Positions 46,936 through 56,685 are shown, numbered from the stretch's first letter. The stretch is DNA of 64,000 bases from Actinomycetes bacterium (GCA_023426345.1 JAFAAX010000006.1:37888-101887); one strand, 5' to 3'. Notes: generated by a model not told the origin, from the sequence alone. Numbers and translations are program-made.

Positions 46936-46986
46936 GGGCGGGGACTGAGGGGCGCGGCGCTCAGGGCGCAGAGCGGGAGAAGGCGA

Positions 46987-47727
46987 TCAGTCGTCCTCGT
47001 CCATGTCCTCGACCTGGCGGAGGAAGTCCGACAGGCGGTTCGCGGCGGCGACCACGGAGGGGCCGTGCTGGCGGCCCGGCTGACGGCCCATGCGATCGAT
47101 CGGGCCGGAGATCGACAACGCCGCCAGCACGCGCCCCGACGGCCCCCGCACGGGGGCGGACACCGAGGCCACGCCCGGCTCGCGCTCGCCGACGGACTGC
47201 GCCCAGCCGCGGCGGCGCACCTGCGCGAGCATCGTCGCATTGAAAGAGGCCTCGTACAGGCCGCGATGCATCCGATCGGGCTCCTCCCAGGCCAACAGCA
47301 CCTGGGCGGCGGACCCCGCCTTCATCGACAGCGTGGCGCCGACGGGGATCGAGTCGCGCAGACCCATCTGACGTTCGGCGGCCGCCACGCAGACGCGGTA
47401 CTCGCCCTGGCGGCGATAGAGCTGGGCGGACTCCTTCGTGTGGTCGCGCAGCGCCACCAGCACGGGCATCGCAGCCGTGAGCAGGCGGTCCTCGCCGGCG
47501 GAGGAGGCCAGCTCCTGGAGGCGCGGCCCCAAGACGAAACGCCCCTGCATGTCGCGGGCGACCATGCGGTGGTACTCGAGGGCCACCGCGAGGCGATGAG
47601 CGGTCGGACGGGCCAGACCCGTCGCCGCGACCAGCTGGGCAAGGGTGGCGGGGCCTGCCTCCAAGGCACCGAGGACCAGCGCCGCCTTGTCCAGGACTCC
47701 CACTCCACTGGATGTCGCGTCCTCCAT
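46987..47727 (-). CDS. IclR-family regulator of leucine genes (LtbR/NdgR-like)
   Basis: 246 residues. N-terminal winged helix: [40 protein letters not shown]. The IclR effector domain follows: [68 protein letters not shown]. Divergent to leuCD with starts 119 bp apart, the standard arrangement of LtbR (Corynebacterium) and NdgR (Streptomyces), so it is expected to regulate leuCD. ATG 47727 is 6 nt from CAGGAT. Confidence 0.88.
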   Translation of the reverse strand: MEDATSSGVGVLDKAALVLGALEAGPATLAQLVAATGLARPTAHRLAVALEYHRMVARDMQGRFVLGPRLQELASSAGEDRLLTAAMPVLVALRDHTKESAQLYRRQGEYRVCVAAAERQMGLRDSIPVGATLSMKAGSAAQVLLAWEEPDRMHRGLYEASFNATMLAQVRRRGWAQSVGEREPGVASVSAPVRGPSGRVLAALSISGPIDRMGRQPGRQHGPSVVAAANRLSDFLRQVEDMDEDD

Positions 47728-47742
47728 ATGGTGATCCTGCCA

Positions 47743-47757
47743 TCTCACGCAGCGAGA
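47743..47757. promoter_or_regulatory. Candidate operator between the IclR regulator and leuC
   Basis: TCTCACGCAGCGAGA is an inverted repeat with 4-bp arms and 7-nt centre, in the 119-bp divergent region. Weak on its own; location is the main argument. Confidence 0.3.
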
Positions 47758-47846
47758 CAGCAAATCTCCGCATGGTGGAACTGGCGACGATGGCAGGCAC
47801 GCATGACGGAGCGGCCCCGGACGGCGGTCGCAGGGGAGGACAAGGC

Positions 47847-49247
47847 ATGAGCGGCACGCTGGCGGAGAAGGTGTGGGCGGACCACATCGTGACGAAAGGG
47901 CACGACGGGGCGCCTGACCTGCTCTACATCGACCTGCACCTCGTTCACGAGGTGACCAGCCCGCAGGCCTTCGAGGGGCTCCGCCTGGCGGGGCGGAAGG
48001 TCCGCCGCCCCGACCTGACGATCGCCACCGAGGACCACAACACCCCGACCATGGACATCGACCTGCCCATCGCGGACGAGACCTCGCGCATCCAGATCAA
48101 CACCCTGCGCTCCAACGCCCAGGAGTTCGGGATCCGCCTGCATTCCCTCGGCGACGCGGACCAGGGCATCGTCCACGTGGTGGGTCCCCAGCTGGGGCTC
48201 ACGCAGCCGGGCATGACGATCGTGTGCGGCGACTCCCACACGTCCACGCACGGCGCGTTCGGCGCGCTCGCCTTCGGCATCGGGACCTCCGAGGTCGAGC
48301 ATGTCATGGCCACCCAGACGCTGCCGCTGCAGCCCTTCAAGACGATGGCGATCACCGTCAACGGGTCGCTGCCGCCGGGCGCCTCGGCGAAGGACATCAT
48401 CCTGGCCGTCATCGCGCGGATCGGGACCGGAGGCGGTCAGGGCTACGTCCTGGAGTACCGCGGCCAGGCCATCCGGGAGCTCTCGATGGAGGGCCGGATG
48501 ACGATCTGCAACATGTCGATCGAGGCGGGCGCGCGCGCCGGCATGGTCGCCCCCGACCAGACGACGTTCGACTACGTCCAGGGCCGTCCGCACGCCCCGC
48601 AGGGCGAGGACTGGGACCGGGCGCTCGCCTACTGGAGGACGCTGCGCTCCGACGACGACGCCGTCTTCGACGCCGAGGTCGTGCTGGAGGCGGAGGACCT
48701 GGAGCCGTTCGTCACATGGGGGACGAACCCCGGCCAGGGCGTGCCCCTGTCGGCGCGCGTCCCCGATCCGGCCGACATCCCGGATGCGACGAAGCGGGCC
48801 GCCGCCGAGCGGGCCCTGGAGTACATGGGGCTGGCCGCCGGCACGCCGATGCGCGACATCCCGGTCGACACCGTCTTCCTGGGGTCGTGCACGAACGGGC
48901 GCATCGAGGACCTGCGCGCCGCGGCGGCCGTCATCAAGGGCCGCACGAAGGCCGAGGGCGTGCGGATGCTGGTGGTGCCCGGCTCCGCCCGGGTCCGCCT
49001 CCAGGCGGAGGACGAGGGCCTCGACCGCGTCTTCACCGACTTCGGCGCCGAATGGCGCAACGCCGGGTGCTCCATGTGCCTGGGCATGAATCCGGACCAG
49101 CTCAAGCCCGGCGAGCGCGCGGCGTCGACCTCGAACCGCAACTTCGAGGGCCGCCAGGGCAAGGGCGGGCGCACGCACCTGGTCTCGCCCCTGGTCGCGG
49201 CGGCGACCGCGGTGCGCGGCACGCTGTCCAGCCCGGCGGACCTCTGA
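47847..49247 (+). CDS. leuC: 3-isopropylmalate dehydratase large subunit
   Basis: Isomerises 2- to 3-isopropylmalate with LeuD. 466 residues, standard. [4Fe-4S] ligands: [12 protein letters not shown] and [13 protein letters not shown]. Also [20 protein letters not shown] and the C-terminal [23 protein letters not shown] 47847 with GGGGAGGA upstream. leuD starts 16 bp after the stop. Confidence 0.97.
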   Translation: MSGTLAEKVWADHIVTKGHDGAPDLLYIDLHLVHEVTSPQAFEGLRLAGRKVRRPDLTIATEDHNTPTMDIDLPIADETSRIQINTLRSNAQEFGIRLHSLGDADQGIVHVVGPQLGLTQPGMTIVCGDSHTSTHGAFGALAFGIGTSEVEHVMATQTLPLQPFKTMAITVNGSLPPGASAKDIILAVIARIGTGGGQGYVLEYRGQAIRELSMEGRMTICNMSIEAGARAGMVAPDQTTFDYVQGRPHAPQGEDWDRALAYWRTLRSDDDAVFDAEVVLEAEDLEPFVTWGTNPGQGVPLSARVPDPADIPDATKRAAAERALEYMGLAAGTPMRDIPVDTVFLGSCTNGRIEDLRAAAAVIKGRTKAEGVRMLVVPGSARVRLQAEDEGLDRVFTDFGAEWRNAGCSMCLGMNPDQLKPGERAASTSNRNFEGRQGKGGRTHLVSPLVAAATAVRGTLSSPADL

Positions 49248-49263
49248 GAGGGGAGCACAGACC

Positions 49264-49923
49264 ATGGAGAAGTTCACCACCCACACCGGCGTCGGGGTCC
49301 CGCTGCGCCGCTCGAACGTCGACACCGACCAGATCATCCCGGCCGTCTACCTCAAGCGCGTGGCGCGCACCGGGTTCGAGGACGCGCTGTTCGCCGCCTG
49401 GAGGTCCGATCCGGGCTTCGTCCTCAACCAGAAGTCCTACGCCTCGGGATCGGTGCTGGTGGCCGGCCCGGACTTCGGCACCGGCTCCTCGCGCGAGCAC
49501 GCCGTGTGGGCGCTCAAGGATTACGGCTTCCGCGCCGTGCTGGCCCCCAAGTTTGCGGACATCTTCCGCGGCAACGCCGGCAAGCAGGGGCTGGTGGCCG
49601 GCATCATCACGCAGGAGGACTGCGAGTCCCTGTGGAAGGTCCTGGAGGCGGAGCCCGGCACGGAGGTGACGGTCTCGCTGGAGGACCGCACGGTCGTCGC
49701 GGGCAACGTGACGTGCCGTTTCCAGATCGACGACTACACGCGGTGGCGGCTGATGGAGGGCCTCGACGACATCGGCCTGACGCTGCGCGACGAGCAGGCG
49801 ATCACCGACTACGAGGCCCGCCGTCCCTCCTACAAGCCGACGACCCTGCCCGCCCGGACGCTGCCGAAGCAGCGGATCGCCTCCGCGCGGCCCGTGGCGC
49901 TGGGGATCCCCGTCGTCCATTGA
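49264..49923 (+). CDS. leuD: 3-isopropylmalate dehydratase small subunit
   Basis: 219 residues, the swivelling domain. Motifs: [55 protein letters not shown] 49264 follows AGAGGGGAG. The protein ends ...PVVH; the CAT TGA is the terminal sequence of a dispersed palindrome. Confidence 0.97.
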   Translation: MEKFTTHTGVGVPLRRSNVDTDQIIPAVYLKRVARTGFEDALFAAWRSDPGFVLNQKSYASGSVLVAGPDFGTGSSREHAVWALKDYGFRAVLAPKFADIFRGNAGKQGLVAGIITQEDCESLWKVLEAEPGTEVTVSLEDRTVVAGNVTCRFQIDDYTRWRLMEGLDDIGLTLRDEQAITDYEARRPSYKPTTLPARTLPKQRIASARPVALGIPVVH

Positions 49924-50056
49924 CGAGGGCGACGCCGCTTCGCCCTCGCCTCGTCCCGCCGGGCGCGTGACGTCCGTCCGCCGGGCGTCGCCCGACCCGC
50001 GAACCCGGCCGCGCGATGCCCCGGGCGCCGCGCGCCCGGGGCCGCCCTCGTCCATG
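49918..50056. repeat. Dispersed palindromic element, full copy; supplies leuD stop
   Basis: Left arm CATTGACGAGGGCGACGCC contains the leuD stop codon. A centre of about 100 nt includes CCCGGGCGCCGCGCGCCCGG, then right arm GGCCGCCCTCGTCCATGG. Confidence 0.75.
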
Positions 50057-50165
50057 GAGGAGCGGAACACGCCCGGCGGGAGGTCCGTCACTGCGCGGCG
50101 CGGCCGGGGGACCGGTGAACTACAGTGAGGTCCATCCTCATCCCCTTCCCAGGAGCGCGCGGCAC

Positions 50166-51494
50166 ATGACGTCGATCATGCACATCGAGGGCGGACATCC
50201 CCTGGTCGGGACGATCACCGTCCGCGGCGCGAAGAACTTCGTGCCCAAGGCGATGGTGGCGTCCCTGCTGGCAGACGGGCCCTCGGTGCTGCGCAACGTC
50301 CCGCTCATCCGCGACGTCGACGTGGTCTCCGACCTCCTGCGCCTCCACGGCGTCCAGATCGACTTCGACCAGGAGCGCGGGGTCATGTCGCTGGATCCGA
50401 CGAACGTCAAGGCGGCGCGGCGTGCCGACATCGACGCCCTGGGCGGGTCCTCGCGCATCCCGATCCTGTTCTGCGGGCCGCTGCTCCACCAGCTCGGGGA
50501 GGCATTCATCCCGGAGCTCGGCGGGTGCAACATCGGCGGGCGGCCCATCGATTTCCACCTGGACACCCTGCGCAAGTTCGGGGCCGCCGTGGAGAAGCGC
50601 TCCGACGGCATCCACATCTCCAGCCCGGCCGACGGCCTGCACGGCACCGTGATCTCCTTGCCGTTCCCCTCGGTGGGCGCCACCGAGCAGACACTGCTCA
50701 CGGCCGTGCGCGCGGACGGGATCACGACGCTGCACGGGGCGGCCACCGAGCCGGAGATCATGGACCTCATCAACGTGCTCCAGAAGATGGGCGCCGTGAT
50801 CTCCGTGGACACGGACCGCACGATCCGCATTGAGGGCGTCGACCATCTCACGGGATTCACCCACACGGCCCTGCCCGACCGCATCGAGGCGGCTTCGTGG
50901 GGCGCCGCCGCGCTGGCCACCCACGGCGACATCTACGTGCAGGGCGCGCACCAGCCCGACATGATCACGTTCCTCAACACGTTCCGGAAGGTGGGCGGGG
51001 CCTTCGACATCGACGAGGACGGCATCCGCTTCTACCACCCGGGAGGCGCGCTGCACTCGATCGCCTTGGAGACGGCCGTCCACCCCGGGTTCATGACGGA
51101 CTGGCAGCAGCCCCTGGTGGTCGCCCTCACGCAGGCGGAGGGCCTGTCGATCGTCCACGAGACCGTCTACGAGAACCGCTTCGGCTTCACCCGCGCGCTC
51201 TCCCAGATGGGCGCCACCATCCAGGTCTACAAGGAGTGCCTGGGATCGACGCCCTGCCGGTTCGGGCAGCGCAACTTCTACCACTCGGCGGTGATCTCGG
51301 GTCCCACGCCGCTGCACGGCGCCGACATCACGGTGCCGGATCTTCGGGGCGGGTTCTCCCACCTCATCGCCGCGCTCGCGGCCAAGGGCCCCTCGACCGT
51401 CAAGGGCGTGGACGTGATCTCCCGGGGCTACGAGCACTTCCTCACGAAGCTCCATCAGCTCGACGCGCGCGTCGAGTACGCGGACGAGGACTGA
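50166..51494 (+). CDS. murA: UDP-N-acetylglucosamine 1-carboxyvinyltransferase
   Basis: First committed step of peptidoglycan synthesis: adds enolpyruvate from PEP to UDP-GlcNAc. 442 residues. ITVRGAKNFVPKAMVASLLA with the catalytic Lys; active-site Cys about residue 121 in ELGGCNIGGRPIDFH (fosfomycin-target Cys present, not Asp as in mycobacteria); GVDVISRGYEHFLTKLHQL at the C-terminus. ATG 50166 follows CAGGAGCG. Starts the run murA-lipid kinase-plsC. Confidence 0.95.
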   Translation: MTSIMHIEGGHPLVGTITVRGAKNFVPKAMVASLLADGPSVLRNVPLIRDVDVVSDLLRLHGVQIDFDQERGVMSLDPTNVKAARRADIDALGGSSRIPILFCGPLLHQLGEAFIPELGGCNIGGRPIDFHLDTLRKFGAAVEKRSDGIHISSPADGLHGTVISLPFPSVGATEQTLLTAVRADGITTLHGAATEPEIMDLINVLQKMGAVISVDTDRTIRIEGVDHLTGFTHTALPDRIEAASWGAAALATHGDIYVQGAHQPDMITFLNTFRKVGGAFDIDEDGIRFYHPGGALHSIALETAVHPGFMTDWQQPLVVALTQAEGLSIVHETVYENRFGFTRALSQMGATIQVYKECLGSTPCRFGQRNFYHSAVISGPTPLHGADITVPDLRGGFSHLIAALAAKGPSTVKGVDVISRGYEHFLTKLHQLDARVEYADED

Positions 51495-51503
51495 GAGCCG
51501 CTG

Positions 51504-52517
51504 GTGGCGCTCCCCCTCACGGTCCTCGTGTCGTCGATGTCCGCACGAGGGCGCTCCCTGCGCGTCGGCCCGCGGGTCTGCCGCATCCTGAGGAGCGGCG
51601 GCTGGCACGTCGACGTGCGCGTCACGACCAGCGATCACGACCCGTCAGCCGTGGCCGCATCGGTGTCCACGCCCTACGTCGCGGCTCTGGGCGGCGACGG
51701 CTACCTCGCTGCCATCGCGCAGGGGCTGGCGGGAACCGGAGCCGTCATGGTGCCGATCCCGGGTGGGCGCGGCAACGATTGGTGCCGCGCGATCGGCGCG
51801 GGGCCGGAGCCCGTCGCCCGCGCCGAGGCGCTCGCCCCGCTGGGGGCCGCCCCGCCCGAGCAGGCGGCCTCCCGGATCCGCCCGATGGACGGGATGTGGG
51901 TCGACGAGGGCTCCGTCGGAGAGGACGGAGACGGGAACGCGCGCGGCGGAGACTACGACGGCGCGGGTCGGGACGGCGCGGGTCGGGACGGCAGAAGTGG
52001 GGGCGCGGAGGCGCTCCCGCGTCCGCGCCGGTTGGCGCTCGGCGTCGTCTCTTTGGGCCTGGACGCCTGGGCGAACAAGCTGGCGAATGAGTCGAACCTG
52101 CGCTCGGGACCCCTCGCTTACGGATGGGGCGCGGTGACGTCGCCCGCGCACTTCCACGGCGCCCCGTTCCGGGCGCGCATCGACGGGGCCGAGCAGGACC
52201 TGCCGGGCTGGGTGTTCTCGGTCTCCAACTCGGGCTTCATCGGCGGAGGCGTCCACGTGGTGCCCTCCTCCGACCCCTCCGATGGCGTCCTGGAGCTCTT
52301 CCGGGTCGACCAGGTCCCGCTGCGGCGCGTCGTCCCCGCCGTCGTCCAGGTCGTGGCCCTGCGCCACGCGGACCATCCGCTGGTCCACACCTCGCCGGCC
52401 CGCAGTGTCGACATCCTGGGGCCCGCGGGTCTGCCCGCCATGGCCGACGGCGATGTCATCGGGCATCTGCCGCTCCATGTCGAGGTCGCCCCCGGCGTCG
52501 TGCGGGTCCTTCTCTGA
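51504..52517 (+). CDS. Diacylglycerol/lipid kinase-like protein
   Basis: 337 residues, DAGK catalytic-domain family. VAALGGDGYLAAIAQGLAG (GGDG nucleotide motif) and IPGGRGNDWCRAIG (PGGTGND-type) are clear, with GWVFSVSNSGFIGGGVHVVP and DGVLELFRVDQ in the C-terminal domain. A Gly/Asp-rich insertion of about 40 residues (about 130-170), partly encoded by GCGGGTCGGGACG repeats, interrupts the usual fold. GTG 51504 lies 9 bp after murA. Substrate may be diacylglycerol or polyprenol. Confidence 0.78.
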   Translation: MALPLTVLVSSMSARGRSLRVGPRVCRILRSGGWHVDVRVTTSDHDPSAVAASVSTPYVAALGGDGYLAAIAQGLAGTGAVMVPIPGGRGNDWCRAIGAGPEPVARAEALAPLGAAPPEQAASRIRPMDGMWVDEGSVGEDGDGNARGGDYDGAGRDGAGRDGRSGGAEALPRPRRLALGVVSLGLDAWANKLANESNLRSGPLAYGWGAVTSPAHFHGAPFRARIDGAEQDLPGWVFSVSNSGFIGGGVHVVPSSDPSDGVLELFRVDQVPLRRVVPAVVQVVALRHADHPLVHTSPARSVDILGPAGLPAMADGDVIGHLPLHVEVAPGVVRVLL

Positions 52518-52590
52518 GCCGCTGAGACAACGGCGGTCCGAACGCGCGGGGCCGCCCTCCTCAGGGGCGTGGACGGTAGGATCGGACCCC

Positions 52591-53343
52591 GTGAGCCACA
52601 CCGTCACTCCTGCCTCCCGCCGGACCCTGCGCACTCTGGGCCGGATCTTCCGCCACTTCGTGGACGTCCAGGTCTCGGGCCTGGAGAACCTGCCCGATCA
52701 GGGGGGCGTCATCCTCACCCCGAACCACATCTCGAACCTGGACCCCGTGGGCGTCTGGTACGCGATGGCCACGCACGGGCACCAGGTGCGGATGATGGCG
52801 AAGAAGGAGATGCTGACGATCCCCGTCGTCGGGGCGTGGTTCCGCTCGATCGGGCTGGTGCCCGTCGACCGCTCGTCGAGCCCGGGCGCGTCCCTGGAGG
52901 TGGCGGCGCAGCTCCTGGCCGATGGCCAGTGCGTCGGGCTGTACCCGGAGGGGACGTTGACGGCCGAGCCCGGCTACTGGCCGATGCGCGCGAAGACGGG
53001 GGCGGCGCGCCTCGCGTTGGACACCCGCGCGCCCGTCATCCCCGTCGCCCAGTGGGGCATGCAGGCGGTGATGCCGCGCTACTCGCTGAAGGTCTCCCTG
53101 AAGCCCCACCAGGTCTCGCGCATGCGCATCCTGCCGGCCGTCGACCTCTCCGACCTCTACTCCGACCGCGGCTCGGAGGACCACGAGGCCGTCGAGGAGG
53201 CGACGATGCGGATCTTCCGCGCGATCACCGCCGGCGTCGAGGAGCTGAGGGGCGGCACCGCGCCCGCCGAGGTCTTCGATCCGAAGCTCTCGCGCGGCGC
53301 CCGGCCGGAGAAGAAGGCGGCGAAGGATCGGCGCCGGAGGTAG
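52591..53343 (+). CDS. plsC: 1-acyl-glycerol-3-phosphate acyltransferase (PlsC-like)
   Basis: Acylates lysophosphatidate in phospholipid synthesis. 250 residues. NHISNLDP is the NHX4D catalytic motif; GVILTPNHISNLDPVG, FRSIGLVPVDR and VGLYPEGTLT (EGT motif) follow. A basic C-terminal tail (RPEKKAAKDRRRR). GTG 52591 lies 8 nt after TAGGAT, so probably leaderless with its own promoter. Confidence 0.9.
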   Translation: MSHTVTPASRRTLRTLGRIFRHFVDVQVSGLENLPDQGGVILTPNHISNLDPVGVWYAMATHGHQVRMMAKKEMLTIPVVGAWFRSIGLVPVDRSSSPGASLEVAAQLLADGQCVGLYPEGTLTAEPGYWPMRAKTGAARLALDTRAPVIPVAQWGMQAVMPRYSLKVSLKPHQVSRMRILPAVDLSDLYSDRGSEDHEAVEEATMRIFRAITAGVEELRGGTAPAEVFDPKLSRGARPEKKAAKDRRRR

Positions 53344-53427
53344 CCTCCGTCGTCCGGGAGCGGCTGTGCGGGCGGTCCCACTGGGGCGAACCTCGGCGCC
53401 CCGACTGTGCCGGGGTGGGCCGCGGGC

Positions 53428-54123
53428 TCAATCGCGGATGTCGACGACCACGCGGACCGGGTCGGTGAGCGTGCCGATCTGGACGTCCCGCTGACGGTCC
53501 ATGCCGAGGGCGAGGTGCGTCTGATCCTCGAAGGTGCCGTCCTCGACGACGTCGATCGCCCCGGCCGCGACGTGTGTCGGCCCGGCGTAGTACAGCGCCT
53601 GGTCCTGGTCGGTCTGGGGCCAGGCCGTGCCCGTGATCGCCAGGTCGAGGAAGGCGGCTCCGTCGACGTCCAGCGGCAGGCCGCGGCCCTGCTCGCGCGG
53701 CTCATCGACCCACCCGACGTACCAGCCGGGATCGCCGGAGCCCGCGAACTCGACGACGACGCGCGTGAAGCCGTCGTGCTGGGCGATGCGCAGGTCGTGG
53801 AAGATCAGCCCCTCGGAGCCGGGGGAGGCGTCCTTGTCCGCGGGATCCGCCGTCCAGGCGTCCGCTCCGAGGATCGGCGTGGTGCCGGAGGCCTCGTCGC
53901 CGGTGCTCGCAGAGGGGGAGGCGGACGCGGACGGCGATCCGCTCGGGCCGGCATCCGCGGACGGTGAGACGGAGACGACGGACGGCGGGGCCGTGGCGGA
54001 TTGCTGGAGGATCGGCGTCTCCGCGGCGGGACCGCATGCGGCCAGCGACGCGGCGGCCAGGCCGGCGCAGGCCACCAGGGACAGGACCCCGGGGCGGCGC
54101 AGGAGCGTGCGGCGGTGTGTCAT
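53428..54123 (-). CDS. AMIN-like domain lipoprotein
   Basis: 231 residues. Signal LSLVACAGLAAASLAACG with lipobox SLAAC; a Ser/Pro/Ala spacer (about 35-75); C-terminal beta-rich domain (GLIFHDLRIAQHDGFTRVVV, EFAGSGDPGWYVGW, RVVVDIRD) of the AMIN-like type found in actinobacterial secreted proteins. Ligand unknown. ATG 54123 follows AAGGAGGAG. Confidence 0.8.
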   Translation of the reverse strand: MTHRRTLLRRPGVLSLVACAGLAAASLAACGPAAETPILQQSATAPPSVVSVSPSADAGPSGSPSASASPSASTGDEASGTTPILGADAWTADPADKDASPGSEGLIFHDLRIAQHDGFTRVVVEFAGSGDPGWYVGWVDEPREQGRGLPLDVDGAAFLDLAITGTAWPQTDQDQALYYAGPTHVAAGAIDVVEDGTFEDQTHLALGMDRQRDVQIGTLTDPVRVVVDIRD

Positions 54124-54333
54124 CGTCTCCTCCTTCGGAACCGGTCGTTGGCGCCCAGTCTAGGCGGACCGGGTCCCGCCGCGCCGCGTTCGGACCGTCG
54201 GCCGCCGCGAATTCGGGGTCCCCGACGGGGCCGCCGGCCCCTGGGGGAACCCGGCGTCCCGCGAACGGGGTCGCCCTCGTCAACCGATGAGGGGCTGGCC
54301 CGGAGGGGGCGCGCGACGTCGTAGAGTCGAGTC

Positions 54334-55353
54334 ATGGAGATGCGACACGCCGCCGTGCTGGGAACGGGCGCCTGGGGGACCACCTTCGCGAAGGTCCTGG
54401 CCGACGCCGGGATGACGGTCACGATGTGGGGCCGCAACGCGCAGGTCGTCGACTTCATCGATTCCCACGAGAACTCGCCCTACCTGCCCGGCATCGATCT
54501 GCCGGCGTCGATCTCGGCGACGACGGACCTCGGGATGGCGCTGGACGGGGCGCAGCTGGTGGCCGTCGTGGTTCCCGTGGTCGCCGTGCGCGAGACCGTC
54601 GAGCGGGCGGCCCGCCTGCTCGAGGACGACGCCGTCCTGCTCACGCTGTCCAAGGGACTGGAGCCGGACTCGCTGAGCACCGTCCACGAGGTGACGCGGG
54701 AGGCCTCGGGCCTGCCCGCGGGGCGCATCGCGGTGCTGTCCGGGCCGAACCTGTCGCGCGAGATCGCCGAGGAGAACCCGACGGCGACGGTGGTGGCCTG
54801 CGAGGACACGGACGTCGCCACGCGGATCGCGTTGGCGTGCCACAACCCGTACTTCCGCCCCTACGTGTCCCCCGACGTGGTGGGCTGCGAGATCGCCGGA
54901 GCCACGAAGAACGTCATCGCCGTCGCCATCGGCGCGTCGGAGGGCATGGGGCTGGGCGTCAACACGCGGGCGACACTGATCACCCGGGGCCTGGCGGAGA
55001 TGACCCGCCTGGGCACGGCCCTGGGCGCGGACCCCGGCACGTTCTTGGGCCTGGCCGGGGTGGGGGACCTGGTGGCGACCTGTTCCTCGAAACTGTCGCG
55101 CAACTACTCCCTGGGCCTGCGGATGGGGCGCGGCGCCTCCTTGCAGGAGGCGCTGGAGCTCTCGCCCGGCGTCGTCGAGGGCGTCCGCTCCGCCAAGCCC
55201 GTCCTGGACCTGGCCCACGCCCACGGGGTCGACATGCCGATCACCGAGGGCGTCGTGCGCGTCGTGCATGAGGGCGCGACCATCGAGGAGATGGGGGAGA
55301 TGCTGCTCTCGCGTCCCCAGAAGAGGGACGGGTGGCGCATCGAGCTGCTGTGA
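54334..55353 (+). CDS. gpsA: Glycerol-3-phosphate dehydrogenase [NAD(P)+]
   Basis: Reduces dihydroxyacetone phosphate to sn-glycerol-3-phosphate for phospholipids. 339 residues. VLGTGAWGTTFAKVLADAG (NAD-binding GXGXXG), LSKGLEPDS, VLSGPNLSREIAE, GATKNVIAVAIGASEGMGLG and GVGDLVATCSS are all standard. ATG 54334 is 6 nt after TAGAGT, probably leaderless. Forms an envelope-lipid group with plsC and ddl. Confidence 0.96.
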   Translation: MEMRHAAVLGTGAWGTTFAKVLADAGMTVTMWGRNAQVVDFIDSHENSPYLPGIDLPASISATTDLGMALDGAQLVAVVVPVVAVRETVERAARLLEDDAVLLTLSKGLEPDSLSTVHEVTREASGLPAGRIAVLSGPNLSREIAEENPTATVVACEDTDVATRIALACHNPYFRPYVSPDVVGCEIAGATKNVIAVAIGASEGMGLGVNTRATLITRGLAEMTRLGTALGADPGTFLGLAGVGDLVATCSSKLSRNYSLGLRMGRGASLQEALELSPGVVEGVRSAKPVLDLAHAHGVDMPITEGVVRVVHEGATIEEMGEMLLSRPQKRDGWRIELL

Positions 55354-55479
55354 GGCGCCGCGCCTGCGCGGTTCCCCCGATGCGATCGACGAGGACGGCG
55401 CCGGCCGCGCCGGCGCGCGCGTGGCGGGGCTCGCAGGCGACGTCGGGAGTGCCGGTCGGGGCGCACTAGGGTGGAGCCC

Positions 55480-56646
55480 ATGAGTGAGCAGCAGTCCCCG
55501 TCCGCGGCGCCCGGCGGACCACGCCCCGCGGACGCCCCCCGTCCCCGCGTCCTGGTGGTCTTCGGCGGTCGTTCGGGCGAGCACGAGATCTCCTGCGCGA
55601 CGGCCGCCGGCGTGCTGCGGGCGATCGACCGCGCCCAGTGGGACGTCCTGCCGATCGGGATCACGCGCGACGGGGAGTGGGTGCGCGTGCCGGACGACCC
55701 GGCCCTGTTCGAGCTGCGCGACGGGCACGGCCAGTCCGTGCGCCCCGGGGACACGCGGATCACGCTGACGCGCGGACACGTCCTGGAGACGACGCTGGGC
55801 GTGGACGGCGGCGCGGCGGGCGTCACCGACCTGGGGGCCGTCGACGTCGTCCTGCCGCTGCTCCACGGACCCTACGGGGAGGACGGGACCATCCAGGGGC
55901 TCTTCGAGATGGCGGACGTCCGCTATGTCGGCTGCGGCGTGACGTCCTCGGCCGTCTCCATGGACAAGCACCTCACCAAGACCGTGCTGGCGGCGGCCGG
56001 CATCGAGGTCGGGCGGTGGACCCTGATCACCGCCCTCCAGTGGGAGTCCGACCGGGCGGCGTGCGAGCGGCGGGTGGCCGAGCTGGGGTATCCGGTGTTC
56101 GTCAAGCCGTGCCGCGCCGGGTCCTCGATCGGCATCTCGCGCGTCGAGCGCCCGGAGGAGCTGGCCACCGCCGTCAAGGAGGCCGCCAACCACGACCCCC
56201 GCGTCATCGTCGAGGCGCGGCTCACCGGCCGCGAGGTCGAATGCGGCGTCCTGGGCGGGCGCGGCGCGTCCGGGGCGCCGCGCACGGCCCCCCTGGGCGA
56301 GATCGTGGTGCCCGAGGGCGGCTTCTACGACTACGAGGCGAAGTACTTCGACACGGACGCCGTCGGCCTGGTGTGCCCCGCGGAACTGCCTGAGGCCGAC
56401 GCCGCTCGGATCCGGGGCGTGGCCGCCCGGGCCTTCGACGCGCTGGAGTGCGAGGGCCTGGCGCGCGTCGACTTCTTCTACGACCCGGACTCCGGGGCCG
56501 TCACCGTCAACGAGGTGAACACGATGCCCGGCTTCACGCCGTTCTCGATGTTCCCCCAGATGTGGGCGCAGGCGGGCATGCCCTACGCCGGGCTGCTCGA
56601 CGATCTGCTCCGGGAGGCCCTGGCCCGTCCACTCGGGCTGCGCTGA
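55480..56646 (+). CDS. ddl: D-alanine--D-alanine ligase
   Basis: Makes D-Ala-D-Ala for peptidoglycan. 388 residues, ATP-grasp. VVFGGRSGEHEISCATAAGV, VLPLLHGPYGEDGTIQGLFE, SSAVSMDKHLTKTVLAAAG, GYPVFVKPCRAGSSIGISRV and VTVNEVNTMPGFTPFSMFP are Ddl signatures. The acidic/hydrophobic pocket pattern follows the D-Ala-D-Ala rather than D-Ala-D-Lac form, but that is only by eye. ATG 55480 is 7 nt after TAGGGT. Confidence 0.95.
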   Translation: MSEQQSPSAAPGGPRPADAPRPRVLVVFGGRSGEHEISCATAAGVLRAIDRAQWDVLPIGITRDGEWVRVPDDPALFELRDGHGQSVRPGDTRITLTRGHVLETTLGVDGGAAGVTDLGAVDVVLPLLHGPYGEDGTIQGLFEMADVRYVGCGVTSSAVSMDKHLTKTVLAAAGIEVGRWTLITALQWESDRAACERRVAELGYPVFVKPCRAGSSIGISRVERPEELATAVKEAANHDPRVIVEARLTGREVECGVLGGRGASGAPRTAPLGEIVVPEGGFYDYEAKYFDTDAVGLVCPAELPEADAARIRGVAARAFDALECEGLARVDFFYDPDSGAVTVNEVNTMPGFTPFSMFPQMWAQAGMPYAGLLDDLLREALARPLGLR

Positions 56647-56685
56647 GTCGCCGGCGGGAGCGGGTGCGCCCGCTCGGAAGGGGGT

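Larger units (their letters stand above)
46466..46986. other. 521-bp repeat-filled junction of convergent genes
   Basis: No gene. From left to right: four 22-bp units in reverse orientation (46489-46566), the long palindromic element with an expanded 19-bp tandem array (46661-46868), three 22-bp units in forward orientation (46875-46935), and a G9-10 run (about 46929-46938). The two 22-bp arrays face each other around the palindrome. Confidence 0.75.
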
